A DNA stretch of 64,000 nt, from assembly GCA_947477745.1 (NCBI GenBank), contig CANJUF010000003.1, forward strand, positions 62,001 through 126,000, in the 5' to 3' direction. A program made the translations under genes and the position numbers. Under the pieces are notes generated by a model. That model worked only from the letters and a program-made list of their open reading frames with translations. It was not told where the DNA came from and did not search any database. The stretch is from Sphingomonadaceae bacterium (GTDB lineage: Bacteria; Pseudomonadota; Alphaproteobacteria; Sphingomonadales; Sphingomonadaceae). Positions 1-7,980 of the stretch are shown here, piece by piece. Position 1 is the stretch's first letter. Every line of letters starts with the position of its first letter.

Positions 1-27
1 GCAATCTAGCGCAAGGACGATCAAAGC

Positions 28-789
28 CTAGTCGAAATTCGCCTGGCCGCCATCGAGCGGGATTGTCGTGCCGGTAAGATAGCCGAATTCCGGTCCGCAC
101 AGCGCCGCGACCGCCTTGCCTATATCGGTTTCGAGGCTGCCGACCCGGCCCAGCGGGATCGACTTGACGAACTCCGCCGCTTCCTCGGGATAGGTTTCGG
201 TCCACCACTCCAGCCCCGGCGAAAGCGCGTGCGGCGCGATGGTGAGCACGCGGATGTTTTCGGCTCCCCACTCGGAAGCCGCCGCCCGGCCGAGCACGCG
301 GATCGCCTGCTTGACCGCACCGTAGGGGCCATAGCCTGCCATGTCCCAGCGCACCCCGGCCGAGGTCGCCATGTTGACGATCACCCCGCCGCCGCGCGCC
401 GCCAGGTGCGGGCGGGCCAGCTTCATGAACCGGAACGTCGCGAGCGGCCCCGATTCGAAGCCTGCGGTGAACGCCTCGTCGGTCACTTCGTCGAGCGTGC
501 CCAGCGGCACTTCCTGCGCATTGTTGACGAGGATATCGAGCCCGCCGAACGTCCTTAGGGCAGTATCGATCGCTGCTTGCATGTCCGCGGGCGATTTGAC
601 GTCGCAGGCAACGGCAATCGCCTTTCCGCCGCGTGATGCGATCTCGGCGGCGGCCTGCTCGACCTTGGCGAGCGTGCGCCCGGCGAGCACAACCGAGGCC
701 CCGGCCTTGCTCATAGTGCAGGCGATGCCGAAGCCCACGCCCTGGCCTGCGCCGGTGATGATCGCGGTCTTGCCGGTGAGATCAACCAT
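28..789 (-). CDS. SDR family NAD(P)-dependent oxidoreductase
   Basis: A 253-residue classical short-chain dehydrogenase/reductase. The cofactor loop TGAGQGVG is at residues 12-19, the catalytic Ser at about 143 and Tyr156-x3-Lys160. The usual NNAG motif reads NNAQ (89-92), which is atypical. It is the last gene of a minus-strand operon. Its ATG lies 8 bases inside the end of the SnoaL/NTF2 gene upstream, which suggests translational coupling. It probably oxidises or reduces an alcohol/ketone intermediate; the substrate cannot be inferred. The SDR family call is secure, the reaction is not. Confidence 0.9.
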   Translation of the reverse strand: MVDLTGKTAIITGAGQGVGFGIACTMSKAGASVVLAGRTLAKVEQAAAEIASRGGKAIAVACDVKSPADMQAAIDTALRTFGGLDILVNNAQEVPLGTLDEVTDEAFTAGFESGPLATFRFMKLARPHLAARGGGVIVNMATSAGVRWDMAGYGPYGAVKQAIRVLGRAAASEWGAENIRVLTIAPHALSPGLEWWTETYPEEAAEFVKSIPLGRVGSLETDIGKAVAALCGPEFGYLTGTTIPLDGGQANFD

Positions 790-1321
790 GGCTGGCGTCG
801 AAGCTTATCAGGTGCCGGATGTCCTGCCGCTCTTCGGGTTTGAGGCCGCGTGTCGCGAGGTATTGCACGGTGACCTGGGTGCTCGCATCCATCGGCCCGA
901 CGAATTCGATCAGGCGGTCGTATTCGGTGGTGACGATCTTCCATTCACCGCCGATCCGCCTGTAGCGATCCTTGTAGAGCGCGGTGCCCGTGGTCTGCGA
1001 GCGTGTGTCGGCCTGGATGAAGATATCGTAGAGATACCAGTAACCCTCAGCCTCGTCGTCGCCGGTCAGCGTGATCTCGGGCATCGATCCATAGTGCATG
1101 GCCACGGCGTCCGAATGGAAGCTGTTCTTGAGAAAGGTCATGTAGTTTTCGCGCCCGGTGAAGGTGACGCGGTAACCGCCGCCGCGAAAATCGACCGTTA
1201 CATCATCGGCGAACAGTGAATTGAGCAAGTCCCAGTTCGCGGTGTCCATGCCCCGAAAATAACGGTGCTTGAGCAGCTTGATGTCCTCGATATCGGACAG
1301 TTGTTGCAGTGTGTAAGCCAT
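782..1321 (-). CDS. SnoaL/NTF2-like family protein
   Basis: A 179-residue protein of the NTF2-like alpha+beta fold family (SnoaL-type domain over nearly the whole length). It has an aromatic-rich N-terminal helix region (DIKLLKHRYFRGMD) and the typical cone-forming beta strands. Members act as small isomerases, dehydratases or hydroxylase partners. I chose the ATG at 1321, which overlaps the stop of the upstream SDR as ATGA; a TTG 15 bases further upstream is the only alternative and has no advantage. It sits between two SDRs, so a role on the same small-molecule intermediate is likely. No specific reaction can be assigned. Confidence 0.8.
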   Translation of the reverse strand: MAYTLQQLSDIEDIKLLKHRYFRGMDTANWDLLNSLFADDVTVDFRGGGYRVTFTGRENYMTFLKNSFHSDAVAMHYGSMPEITLTGDDEAEGYWYLYDIFIQADTRSQTTGTALYKDRYRRIGGEWKIVTTEYDRLIEFVGPMDASTQVTVQYLATRGLKPEERQDIRHLISFDASHG

Positions 1322-2091
1322 CAGGGCGCCACCCAATCGCCACCATTGACGTCGAGAATCGCGCCGGTGATTTCTGAGGAATAGTCCGACAGGAAGAAGT
1401 AGATCGCCTTGGCGCAGTCTTCCTCGGGCGGGATGTGGCCCACGGGCACTTCGGATTCGCGCTGCTTGCGGAAAGCCTCACCTGCTTCGCCCATCGAGGT
1501 GAACATCGATTGGAGCGGTGCGCCCATCAGCCAGCCCATCGCAGTGGTATTGATGCGGATGCCCGAGCCAGTCAGCTCGACCGCCATGTGCCGGGTCATC
1601 TGGTTCAGCGCGCTCTTGGCCATCGCATAGCCGCCCTCGTTGGGATACGGCTTGCGCGAGGCGAGCGTCGATACGTTGACGATCGAGCCCTTGCCCTGCG
1701 CGCGCATGGTCGGCAGCACCGATTGCGTCATGCGCAGCGCGCCGGTGGCGATCACGTCAAAAGCTGTTGTAAGTTCCTCGATCGAATGATGCTCGAGCGG
1801 CTTCCAGTCCGGGTGGAAATAGGCCGAATTGACGAGGCCGTCGATGCGCCCCCACTTGTCGAGCGCGGCCTTGGCAGTCGCCTGGCAGTCCTCCATCTTC
1901 GACACATCGCAGGGCACGGCAATCGCTTCGCCGCCGTTTGCGGTGATCTCGGCGACGATGGCATCGATACGCTCCTGAGAGCGGGCGGTGACAACGACCT
2001 TCGCGCCTTCGGCTGCCGCGCCGTGGCACATCGCCTGGCCCATGCCCGGCCCGGCCCCGGTGACGATAACAACCTTGTCTTTCAGGATCAT
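1321..2091 (-). CDS. SDR family oxidoreductase
   Basis: A 256-residue classical SDR. TGAGPGMG lies at residues 11-18, a Ser at 141 and the catalytic Tyr155-x3-Lys159. The structural NNAG motif is replaced by NSAY (88-91). The C-terminal GAILDVNGG segment is typical of the family. Its ATG overlaps the stop of the upstream flavoenzyme gene (ATGA), and its own stop overlaps the next start in the same way, so it is translated within a coupled operon. About 40% similar in layout to the SDR two genes downstream but clearly a separate lineage. Substrate unknown. Confidence 0.9.
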   Translation of the reverse strand: MILKDKVVIVTGAGPGMGQAMCHGAAAEGAKVVVTARSQERIDAIVAEITANGGEAIAVPCDVSKMEDCQATAKAALDKWGRIDGLVNSAYFHPDWKPLEHHSIEELTTAFDVIATGALRMTQSVLPTMRAQGKGSIVNVSTLASRKPYPNEGGYAMAKSALNQMTRHMAVELTGSGIRINTTAMGWLMGAPLQSMFTSMGEAGEAFRKQRESEVPVGHIPPEEDCAKAIYFFLSDYSSEITGAILDVNGGDWVAP

Positions 2092-4235
2092 GCTGCTTCC
2101 ACTTTCTCTCCTGCGATCTGGCGAACGGCCTCAGCCGCGCCCCACATCGCGCCTTCGATATAGCTGACGCCGGTCGCGTCGCCTATGGTGTGAACGACAA
2201 AGCCCGCCGCCGTCAGTTCGTCGGCGAGCGCGGTATCTCCCGACGCGCCTTTGGCGACGATCACGGTGTCGCAGGCCGCCGATTGCGCTGCGCCTCCAGC
2301 GTCGGCCCATGTCACAGCGTCCTTGCCGATCGCGATATTCTGCGCGCCTGGAACAAACCGCACGCCGTGCTCGTCCAGTTCTTGCAGAAGGCGCATGCGG
2401 CGAAGCAGGGTCAGGCCCGCGCCGAAGCGCGGCGTTTCGTCCACCAAGGTGACCTCGCGGCCGCGCTCATGGAGGAACTCGGCCAGCTCGATGCCGACAA
2501 GTTCGCCGCCGATGATCACGACCTTGTCGCCCAGTGGCATCCAGGCGCGGGTCGCCTTCCGCACCAGATCGATGTTGGCGCTCGCTCCTGTAGCCGCGCC
2601 GACCTTGGTGGCGAGGCGCGTGAACAGGCTGGTCTTGCGCTTGATCGCGTCTGAGCTCTCGCCGAACATCATGCCGCGCAAATCATCGCCCGAGAGCACA
2701 TGATCCTGCTGCGCACCGGGAATGGCGGGCATGTCGCGCCGCGCGCCGGTGGCGACGATCACTGCGTCGGGCGCGAGCGAAGCGAGCAGGGCAGGGCTGG
2801 CCTTGGTGGAGAGGCGAACATCCGCGCCGGAATCCTCGACTTCGCGGATAAGCCACTTGAGTAGCCGTTCATTGGGCTCGTAAGCCAGTGCAGCGAAACG
2901 CAGCGTGCCGCCCAGGCGCTCCCCGCTCTCGATCAACGTCACCTTGTGGCCCCGTTCGCGCAGGCGCCGGGTCGCTTCCATGCCGCCGGGACCGCCACCA
3001 ACCACGACGAAATGGCGCGGGCTCGCCGCAGGAGCAGGGGCAGGAAACTCGTACTCGCGCCCGCATTCGGGCCGCACCGCGCAGCGGGTGTCCACGCCCA
3101 TGTAGATCGCGCTGATGCAGGTGTAGCAATAGATGCATGGGCGGATCTCGTCGCGCCGTCCCTCGGCCAGTTTGCGCGGCAGGTGCGGATCGGCGAGCAG
3201 CTTGCGTCCCATCGAGATGAAGTCCGCCTCGTCATTGCCGATGGCGCGGTCGCCAATCTCCGGCTCGACGCGGCCCGAGCCGATGACGGGGATCGTCACT
3301 GCGCGCTTCAATTCGGCGACGCCGGGCAGGTTGAGCGCATCTTCGTGCGGGGTGTGCGACTGGGTGTGCAGCTTACCCTGGCCGTTTTCATGTGCGGCGG
3401 TGGCTGTGATCGCGTCAGCGCCGGCTTCCTGCGCGGCGCGGGCATTGAAAATTGCGTCCTCGATTGTGAGGCCGCCGATGCGCCCTTCCTCGCGCAGGTC
3501 GAGCTTGATCCAGACCGGATAGTCGGGGCCGACCACGCGGCGCACTTCGGCGATGATCTCGCGCATCAGCCGCGCCCGGTTTTCGCGGCTTCCGCCGTAC
3601 TGGTCGGTACGGGTGTTGGACGCGGGCGAGAGGAAAGACTGGATCAGGTACCCGTGAGCGCCGTGGATCTCGACACCGTCGAGCCCGGCCTCCTTGGCGC
3701 GGCGCGCACCTTCGCCGAACTGGCGAACGGCGAGATCGATGTCAGCCTGCTCGAGGATCTTGAGTTCGGGCACCTTGTAGCCCGCCATTCCCGCCAGTTC
3801 CTCCATGAGGAAGTACTGCGAGAAATCGCCGCGCGGCGGCGGCGGCACCGAGGGCGCCCACAGCGGATGGCCCCATTCCTGAAAACCATATCCCGCCACG
3901 AGCCCGCCATGGTGCAATTGCGCCGCGATCTTGGCGCCGTGGGCGTGGACCCGGTCGGCCAGCTTCCTGAGGCCCGGAATGTACCGGTCATCGGAGATGG
4001 CGGCTTGCTGCCACTGTACGCAACCGACCGGCCAGGCGACCGCGGTTGCGCCCAGGATGATGAGGCCGACACCGCCCTTGGCTTGCTCCTCGTGGTAAGC
4101 AATCAGGCGTTCGCCCGCCGAACCATCTTCCTCGGCCATGGACACGCCCATCGCGGTAGTGGCGATGCGGTTCCTGATTTTCAACGTGCCGATGCGGCCC
4201 GGCGAAAGGAGGTGGGGGAATACGTTCGAGGTCAT
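2088..4235 (-). CDS. OYE/2,4-dienoyl-CoA reductase-type FMN/FAD/4Fe-4S oxidoreductase
   Basis: A 715-residue three-domain flavoprotein. Residues 1-350 form an Old Yellow Enzyme TIM barrel for FMN, with the HGAHGYL segment at 191-197. A CxxCxxC-x11-C cluster (Cys367, 370, 373, 385) binds a 4Fe-4S centre. A C-terminal FAD/NAD(P)H half begins with GGGPGGME at about 413-420, and a second dinucleotide fold (IIGGELVGIELAE) follows near 570. This is the architecture of FadH (2,4-dienoyl-CoA reductase) and trimethylamine-dehydrogenase relatives; it probably reduces an activated C=C bond. It is slightly longer than FadH (about 670). Second gene of the operon, 15 bases after the LLM oxidoreductase. Confidence 0.88.
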   Translation of the reverse strand: MTSNVFPHLLSPGRIGTLKIRNRIATTAMGVSMAEEDGSAGERLIAYHEEQAKGGVGLIILGATAVAWPVGCVQWQQAAISDDRYIPGLRKLADRVHAHGAKIAAQLHHGGLVAGYGFQEWGHPLWAPSVPPPPRGDFSQYFLMEELAGMAGYKVPELKILEQADIDLAVRQFGEGARRAKEAGLDGVEIHGAHGYLIQSFLSPASNTRTDQYGGSRENRARLMREIIAEVRRVVGPDYPVWIKLDLREEGRIGGLTIEDAIFNARAAQEAGADAITATAAHENGQGKLHTQSHTPHEDALNLPGVAELKRAVTIPVIGSGRVEPEIGDRAIGNDEADFISMGRKLLADPHLPRKLAEGRRDEIRPCIYCYTCISAIYMGVDTRCAVRPECGREYEFPAPAPAASPRHFVVVGGGPGGMEATRRLRERGHKVTLIESGERLGGTLRFAALAYEPNERLLKWLIREVEDSGADVRLSTKASPALLASLAPDAVIVATGARRDMPAIPGAQQDHVLSGDDLRGMMFGESSDAIKRKTSLFTRLATKVGAATGASANIDLVRKATRAWMPLGDKVVIIGGELVGIELAEFLHERGREVTLVDETPRFGAGLTLLRRMRLLQELDEHGVRFVPGAQNIAIGKDAVTWADAGGAAQSAACDTVIVAKGASGDTALADELTAAGFVVHTIGDATGVSYIEGAMWGAAEAVRQIAGEKVEAA

Positions 4236-4250
4236 CGCGCGGCTACCTTG

Positions 4251-5126
4251 TCAGAACTTGCCGATCACCGCGTCTGCAAACATCTTCATGATGTCGAGCT
4301 TCTCCTGAAGCGGCTGACTGTCCTGTTCGTTCCGGTAGGGATCGCGGAAGCCGGTGATGAAGTCGGTAATGCCAAGCTCGAGATATTCGCTGAACATGTC
4401 CGGCGTCATGTCGGGCATGAACGGGGCGAACATGCGGAACGGCTTGCCCTGAGTGCCAAGCTCTTCGCGGTAGCGGCGGATCGACTGAGCGATCGGGCGC
4501 ACGACGTCGAGACCGCCGCCCGCGACGAGGAACCCGTCATGCGCGGCGGCGCGCTTGAACGCCTGCTCGGAATGTCCGCCAATCAGGATCGGCAGCGGCT
4601 TGCTCGGCACCGGATTGATCTTGATCGGCGGCAGATCGTAGAAATCACCGTGAAACTCGAAATAGCCGCCCGCGCACAGCCCGATGACGATTTCGATGCA
4701 TTCGTCGAAACGCTTGCCGCGCTTTTCATAGGGCAGGCCGACGATCTGGTAGTCTTCGGGCCATACACTCAGCCCCACGCCGAAGTTGAATCGGTTGTGC
4801 GTTAGCGCTGCGATCGATGCCGCCAGCTTGGCCGAATAGACCGGCGGACGGATCGGCAGCTTGACGACATTGGTGGTCAGTTCGAGCTTTTCGGTCACCG
4901 CGCCCATCGCGGCGGCGAGCACGAAGGTTTCGATGAACGGCTTGTTCTCAAGGAAATCGCGGCTACCGTCCGAATTGTAGCTGTATTTCGTGTCGGAATG
5001 CTGCGGATAGACGAGGCTGTCGGGGATGAGGGTGCCGGAAAAGCCGTTTGCTTCGGCCGCCTTGGCGAGCGGAATGAAATAATCCGGATTGGTCATCGAT
5101 TCGGCGAAGTGGAAGCGCACGGCCAT
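4251..5126 (-). CDS. LLM class flavin-dependent oxidoreductase
   Basis: A 291-residue luciferase-like monooxygenase/F420-dependent reductase-type TIM barrel. It has the LPIRPPVYSAK and FGVGLSVWPEDY blocks typical of the family and a PILIGGHSE motif in the second half. I placed the start at the ATG at 5126, which is preceded by GAGAGGG at a good distance; a longer frame upstream lacks a ribosome binding site. These enzymes use FMNH2 (supplied by a reductase) or F420 to oxygenate or reduce small molecules. First gene of the minus-strand operon running to position 28; a hairpin and a TonB receptor remnant lie upstream. Confidence 0.87.
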   Translation of the reverse strand: MAVRFHFAESMTNPDYFIPLAKAAEANGFSGTLIPDSLVYPQHSDTKYSYNSDGSRDFLENKPFIETFVLAAAMGAVTEKLELTTNVVKLPIRPPVYSAKLAASIAALTHNRFNFGVGLSVWPEDYQIVGLPYEKRGKRFDECIEIVIGLCAGGYFEFHGDFYDLPPIKINPVPSKPLPILIGGHSEQAFKRAAAHDGFLVAGGGLDVVRPIAQSIRRYREELGTQGKPFRMFAPFMPDMTPDMFSEYLELGITDFITGFRDPYRNEQDSQPLQEKLDIMKMFADAVIGKF

Positions 5127-5147
5127 TGATCCCTCTCGTAAGACGTA

Positions 5148-5183
5148 CCGGCAGCACGCAGGCCTGTGCAAGCGCGCTGCCGG
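5148..5183 (-). terminator. Hairpin downstream of the TonB receptor remnant
   Basis: An inverted repeat with 8-base perfect arms (CCGGCAGC at 5148-5155 and GCTGCCGG at 5176-5183) extends by several pairs inward with one mismatch. It lies between the end of the receptor remnant and the next operon. There is no T-run, so it may be a weak terminator or a partial read-through attenuator before the LLM oxidoreductase gene. Confidence 0.4.
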
Positions 5184-5203
5184 TGATTGTTCAGGCCACT
5201 ATC

Positions 5204-5371
5204 TCAGAAGGTGAATTCAACGTCGATGCCGTAAGTGGCGGGATCGCTCCAAATCGCCGTGGCAAAACCGAGCGCACCGAAATCGACCGAACGCGAGACG
5301 TATCGTTCGTTGGTGATGTTCTTGCCCCACACGCCGAGCAGCAGAAATCGCTGCGTGGATTTTCCAGTCAT
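5204..5371 (-). pseudogene. TonB-dependent receptor stub (start fused in frame to the last beta strand)
   Basis: A 55-codon ORF. The C-terminal part (WGKNITNERYV ... ATYGIDVEFTF) is the final hairpin of a TonB-dependent outer-membrane receptor, with the terminal Phe expected of a barrel beta-signal. The N-terminal part (MTGKSTQRFLLLGV) looks like the first residues of a signal peptide. It is preceded by GAGAGAGGGG and an ATG. Full receptors are 700-1000 residues, so plug and barrel are missing while start, Shine-Dalgarno and 3' end survive, as in an internal in-frame deletion. It is unlikely to work as a transporter. Confidence 0.7.
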
Positions 5372-5422
5372 ATGCCCCTCTCTCAATTGTTATTTTAGTT
5401 ATCTGAATTGCTCTGCGGGGTC

Positions 5423-5452
5423 ATTTTATGACAGTTGCAGCGATTGAGGCAA
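5423..5452 (-). promoter_or_regulatory. Putative sigma70-type promoter of the receptor stub
   Basis: Reading on the minus strand, TTGCCT (5452-5447) is followed after 18 bases by TAAAAT (5428-5423), about 50 bases upstream of the stub ATG. The surrounding 110 bases are AT-rich compared with the rest of the window. It fits a retained receptor promoter; no experimental support. Confidence 0.35.
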
Positions 5453-5463
5453 ACGCCTTAATA

Positions 5464-5485
5464 TTATCCATAATTATGCGGATAA
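5464..5485. repeat. Palindromic AT-rich element
   Basis: TTATCC (5464-5469) and GGATAA (5480-5485) form 6-base arms around a spacer that overlaps the perfect 10-base palindrome CATAATTATG (5469-5478). It lies between the CoA-transferase stop and the putative promoter of the receptor stub. It could be an operator for the lost receptor gene, or simply an AT-rich hairpin. Confidence 0.35.
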
Positions 5486-5500
5486 ATGGACGTGTCGGGG

Positions 5501-6757
5501 CTAATATATCCGGCTGCGAAGCGCTTCCCATTCGGCCCACAAACCTTCGCGAAACTTGGGGGCGGCGACGGCAATAAGCGCCTCGGCGCGATCGTCCAGG
5601 CCCTTGCCACTCAGGTCCGCCGTTCCGTGTTCGGTGACAACCATGTCGATATCGGAGCGGGCGATGCTGGTGCCTGGACTATCCAGGCGGCACACGATGC
5701 GGGAAATGCTGTCGCCCCTGGCCGTGGCGGGCAGGGCGATGATCGAGCGGCCGCCTTCGGAGCTTCGCGCGGCGCGCATGAAGTCCGGCCCGCCGCCGAC
5801 TCCGCCTGTCAGGCGTTGCCCCTGCCACTCGACATTGACCTGACCGAACAGATCGACCTCGAGCGCGCTGTTTACGCTGATGAGGTGCGGCAGGCTGGAC
5901 AGCCCGGCATATCCGTGGGTTTCGAGGGTGGAGGCGAAGCGGACCAAGCCTGCATTGGCGAGCCAGTCGTAGAACGGGCGCGGGCCGAGCGCGATCCCGG
6001 CGACATGATCGCCGCCTGCCGCCAAAGCGCCTGCTTCTGCCAATGTGCGAAAGCCGGGCGTGACAAGGCCCGAGCGCAGCACGAGATCGCGGTGGCCGGC
6101 CAAGTGTGACCAGATCGCGCCCGGCGCGCCGCCGATCCCGGCCTGCACATGAGCGCCATCGGGCACCAGTTCGGCGATGCCCGCAGCGATGACCTCGGCG
6201 GTCGCTCCACCCACCCGTTCCTCCTGCTCAATTAGTTTGCCTTCAAGCGTGACAATCAGGTCGGCTTCTTCGGCCGGGATCGACAATGCGCCTGGCAGCC
6301 GGGGCATTGCCGGGTTGACCACGGCGACGCGGCGTTTGGCACCCTGCCAAGCTAGGGTCGCGAAATCGCTGGCGATGCCGAGCGAGCAGCGCCCCTGCGC
6401 ATCGGGCGGCGCGACATGGGCCAACGCCAGGTCGAAAGAATGCGCCGCGATGTGCCGCGCCGCGCCACAATAGGTGAGTGGCAGCAATGAGACGCGGCGC
6501 GCGGCAAGGCTTGGCTCCATAACCTTCGGCAGCATGAATGTTGTGATGCGGGTGCTCTCGGTCAGCCCCGCATAGTCGAGCGTCTCGTTGATGCCTGGCA
6601 CTAGGCAGCTGGTGAAACTTATACCTCGCGCGCGGTCGGACTCACTGGCGAGCGCCTCGGCCAGCGAGAGTATCTCGCCGCTAGCACCGGGCAGATAGAC
6701 CGATATGCCCGGCCGCAGTTCGCCGAGAAGTGCGGCTATTCCCTCGTCTGTTGCCAT
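5501..6757 (-). CDS. Acetyl-CoA hydrolase/CoA-transferase family protein
   Basis: A 418-residue member of the acetyl-CoA hydrolase / 4-hydroxybutyrate CoA-transferase family (two repeated alpha/beta domains). Visible motifs are the oxyanion-type QAGIGGAP (206-212), VNSALEVDLFGQVN (295-308), whose Glu300 is the candidate catalytic carboxylate, and TEHGTADL near 380. It moves CoA between acyl groups through a glutamyl-CoA intermediate. I start at the ATG at 6757, preceded by GAGGG; an upstream extension of 43 residues runs into the divergent promoter and is basic and low-complexity. It is a single gene divergent from the epimerase-like gene at 6877 and fits the CoA-dependent catabolism around it. 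Confidence 0.85.
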   Translation of the reverse strand: MATDEGIAALLGELRPGISVYLPGASGEILSLAEALASESDRARGISFTSCLVPGINETLDYAGLTESTRITTFMLPKVMEPSLAARRVSLLPLTYCGAARHIAAHSFDLALAHVAPPDAQGRCSLGIASDFATLAWQGAKRRVAVVNPAMPRLPGALSIPAEEADLIVTLEGKLIEQEERVGGATAEVIAAGIAELVPDGAHVQAGIGGAPGAIWSHLAGHRDLVLRSGLVTPGFRTLAEAGALAAGGDHVAGIALGPRPFYDWLANAGLVRFASTLETHGYAGLSSLPHLISVNSALEVDLFGQVNVEWQGQRLTGGVGGGPDFMRAARSSEGGRSIIALPATARGDSISRIVCRLDSPGTSIARSDIDMVVTEHGTADLSGKGLDDRAEALIAVAAPKFREGLWAEWEALRSRIY

Positions 6758-6876
6758 TGCCGCCCTCGCGCCTGAACTTGTTGGCCGCTCTTGCCCGAAA
6801 CGGTGCGGGCCGCAAGCAGCCGGTTTGACACGCGGCCAGCGAGCGGCTTTGACGCGGGGCGAAAGGTGGACGTCAA

Positions 6877-7980
6877 ATGAGTGCAACCGCGCTTGTAATC
6901 GGAGGCTCCGGCCCGACCGGGCCGCACGTTGTCGAAGGACTGCGCGAACGCGGCTTCCGGGTCAGCGTGCTCAATCGCGGCGTCCACCCCTATCCTTTCC
7001 CCGACGACGTCGAGCGGATTGTCGGCGATCCGCACTTTGCCGAGCAGATGGAAGCGGCGCTTGCCGGCCGCAGTTTCGACATGACCGTCGCCATGTATGG
7101 ACGGCTGCGCGTCACTTCGCAGGTGATGCGCGAGCGCACCGGGCATTTCATCGCAGTCGGCGGCTGCGTCGGCTACCGCGGCTTTGTTGATCCGCGCGAG
7201 AATTTCCCGACCGGGATGATGGTGCCCGTGCGCGAGGATGCGCCTATGGCGGGCGAGGGCGACCACGCGTTCGAGCAGCAGGTGGCGCGCGCCGAGAGGG
7301 CATTGTTCGAGGCGGTCCCCACTGCGACGCTGTTTCGCTATCCCTATGTCTATGGCCCGCGTCAGGTGACGCCGCGCGAATGGTCGCTGGTGCGCCGCGT
7401 GCTCGATGGCAGGCGCGCGATCGTGGTGATGCACGGGGGCATGACGCTGTTTTCGCATATCTACTCCGAGAACGCCGCGCATGCCCTGTTGCTCGCAGTG
7501 GACCGACCCCAGGTTGCTCAGGGAAAAGCCTACAATTGCGCCGACGACCAACAGGTAGACCAGCGCCAGCTCATCGAGATCGGCGCGCGCGCGCTTGGCG
7601 CCGAGATGGAGCTGATTTCGGTCCCCGATTCCGAACATGCCAGGCGCGCGCTGATCCAGCCCGTGCCCTATCATTTCCTTGGCGACGTCCATGCCATCCG
7701 CACTGACCTTGGCTACCGCGACCTCGTCCCGGCGGCTGAGGCGATTGCGCGCACGGTGCTGTGGTACCGCGAAAATCCTCTGGAATACGGCGGCGAATAC
7801 GAACAGCGGCGCACCGACGTGTTCGACTATGCAGCGGAGGACAAGCTGATCGCGCTCTACCGCGATTATGTCGCGGCGGTCGAAGCGGTCGAGTTTCGTC
7901 CCTTGCACGAAAACTATGCGCATCATCCCTATGCGCATCCCAAGGCGCACCGCGCGGGCCGGGACGAGAAGGGGCGCTAG
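6877..7980 (+). CDS. NAD-dependent epimerase/dehydratase-like (extended SDR) protein
   Basis: A 367-residue extended SDR. The N-terminal nucleotide loop GGSGPTG is at residues 9-15, and YVYGPRQ corresponds to the conserved YxxxGP(R/G) turn that follows the active site. I do not see a convincing Tyr-x3-Lys pair, so it may be an atypical binding protein or reductase rather than a sugar epimerase. The C-terminus is His- and basic-rich (HHPYAHPKAHRAGRDEK). It starts at an ATG with AAAGGTGG upstream. Its TAG stop is interleaved with the TAG of the convergent transporter gene as CTAG at 7977-7980. Confidence 0.75.
   Translation: MSATALVIGGSGPTGPHVVEGLRERGFRVSVLNRGVHPYPFPDDVERIVGDPHFAEQMEAALAGRSFDMTVAMYGRLRVTSQVMRERTGHFIAVGGCVGYRGFVDPRENFPTGMMVPVREDAPMAGEGDHAFEQQVARAERALFEAVPTATLFRYPYVYGPRQVTPREWSLVRRVLDGRRAIVVMHGGMTLFSHIYSENAAHALLLAVDRPQVAQGKAYNCADDQQVDQRQLIEIGARALGAEMELISVPDSEHARRALIQPVPYHFLGDVHAIRTDLGYRDLVPAAEAIARTVLWYRENPLEYGGEYEQRRTDVFDYAAEDKLIALYRDYVAAVEAVEFRPLHENYAHHPYAHPKAHRAGRDEKGR

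Noticed and set aside
2946..4805. 619-codon open frame on the plus strand
   Set aside because: It is a shadow of the OYE-type and LLM flavoenzyme genes on the opposite strand, with composition typical of an antisense GC-rich frame and no recognisable motifs.
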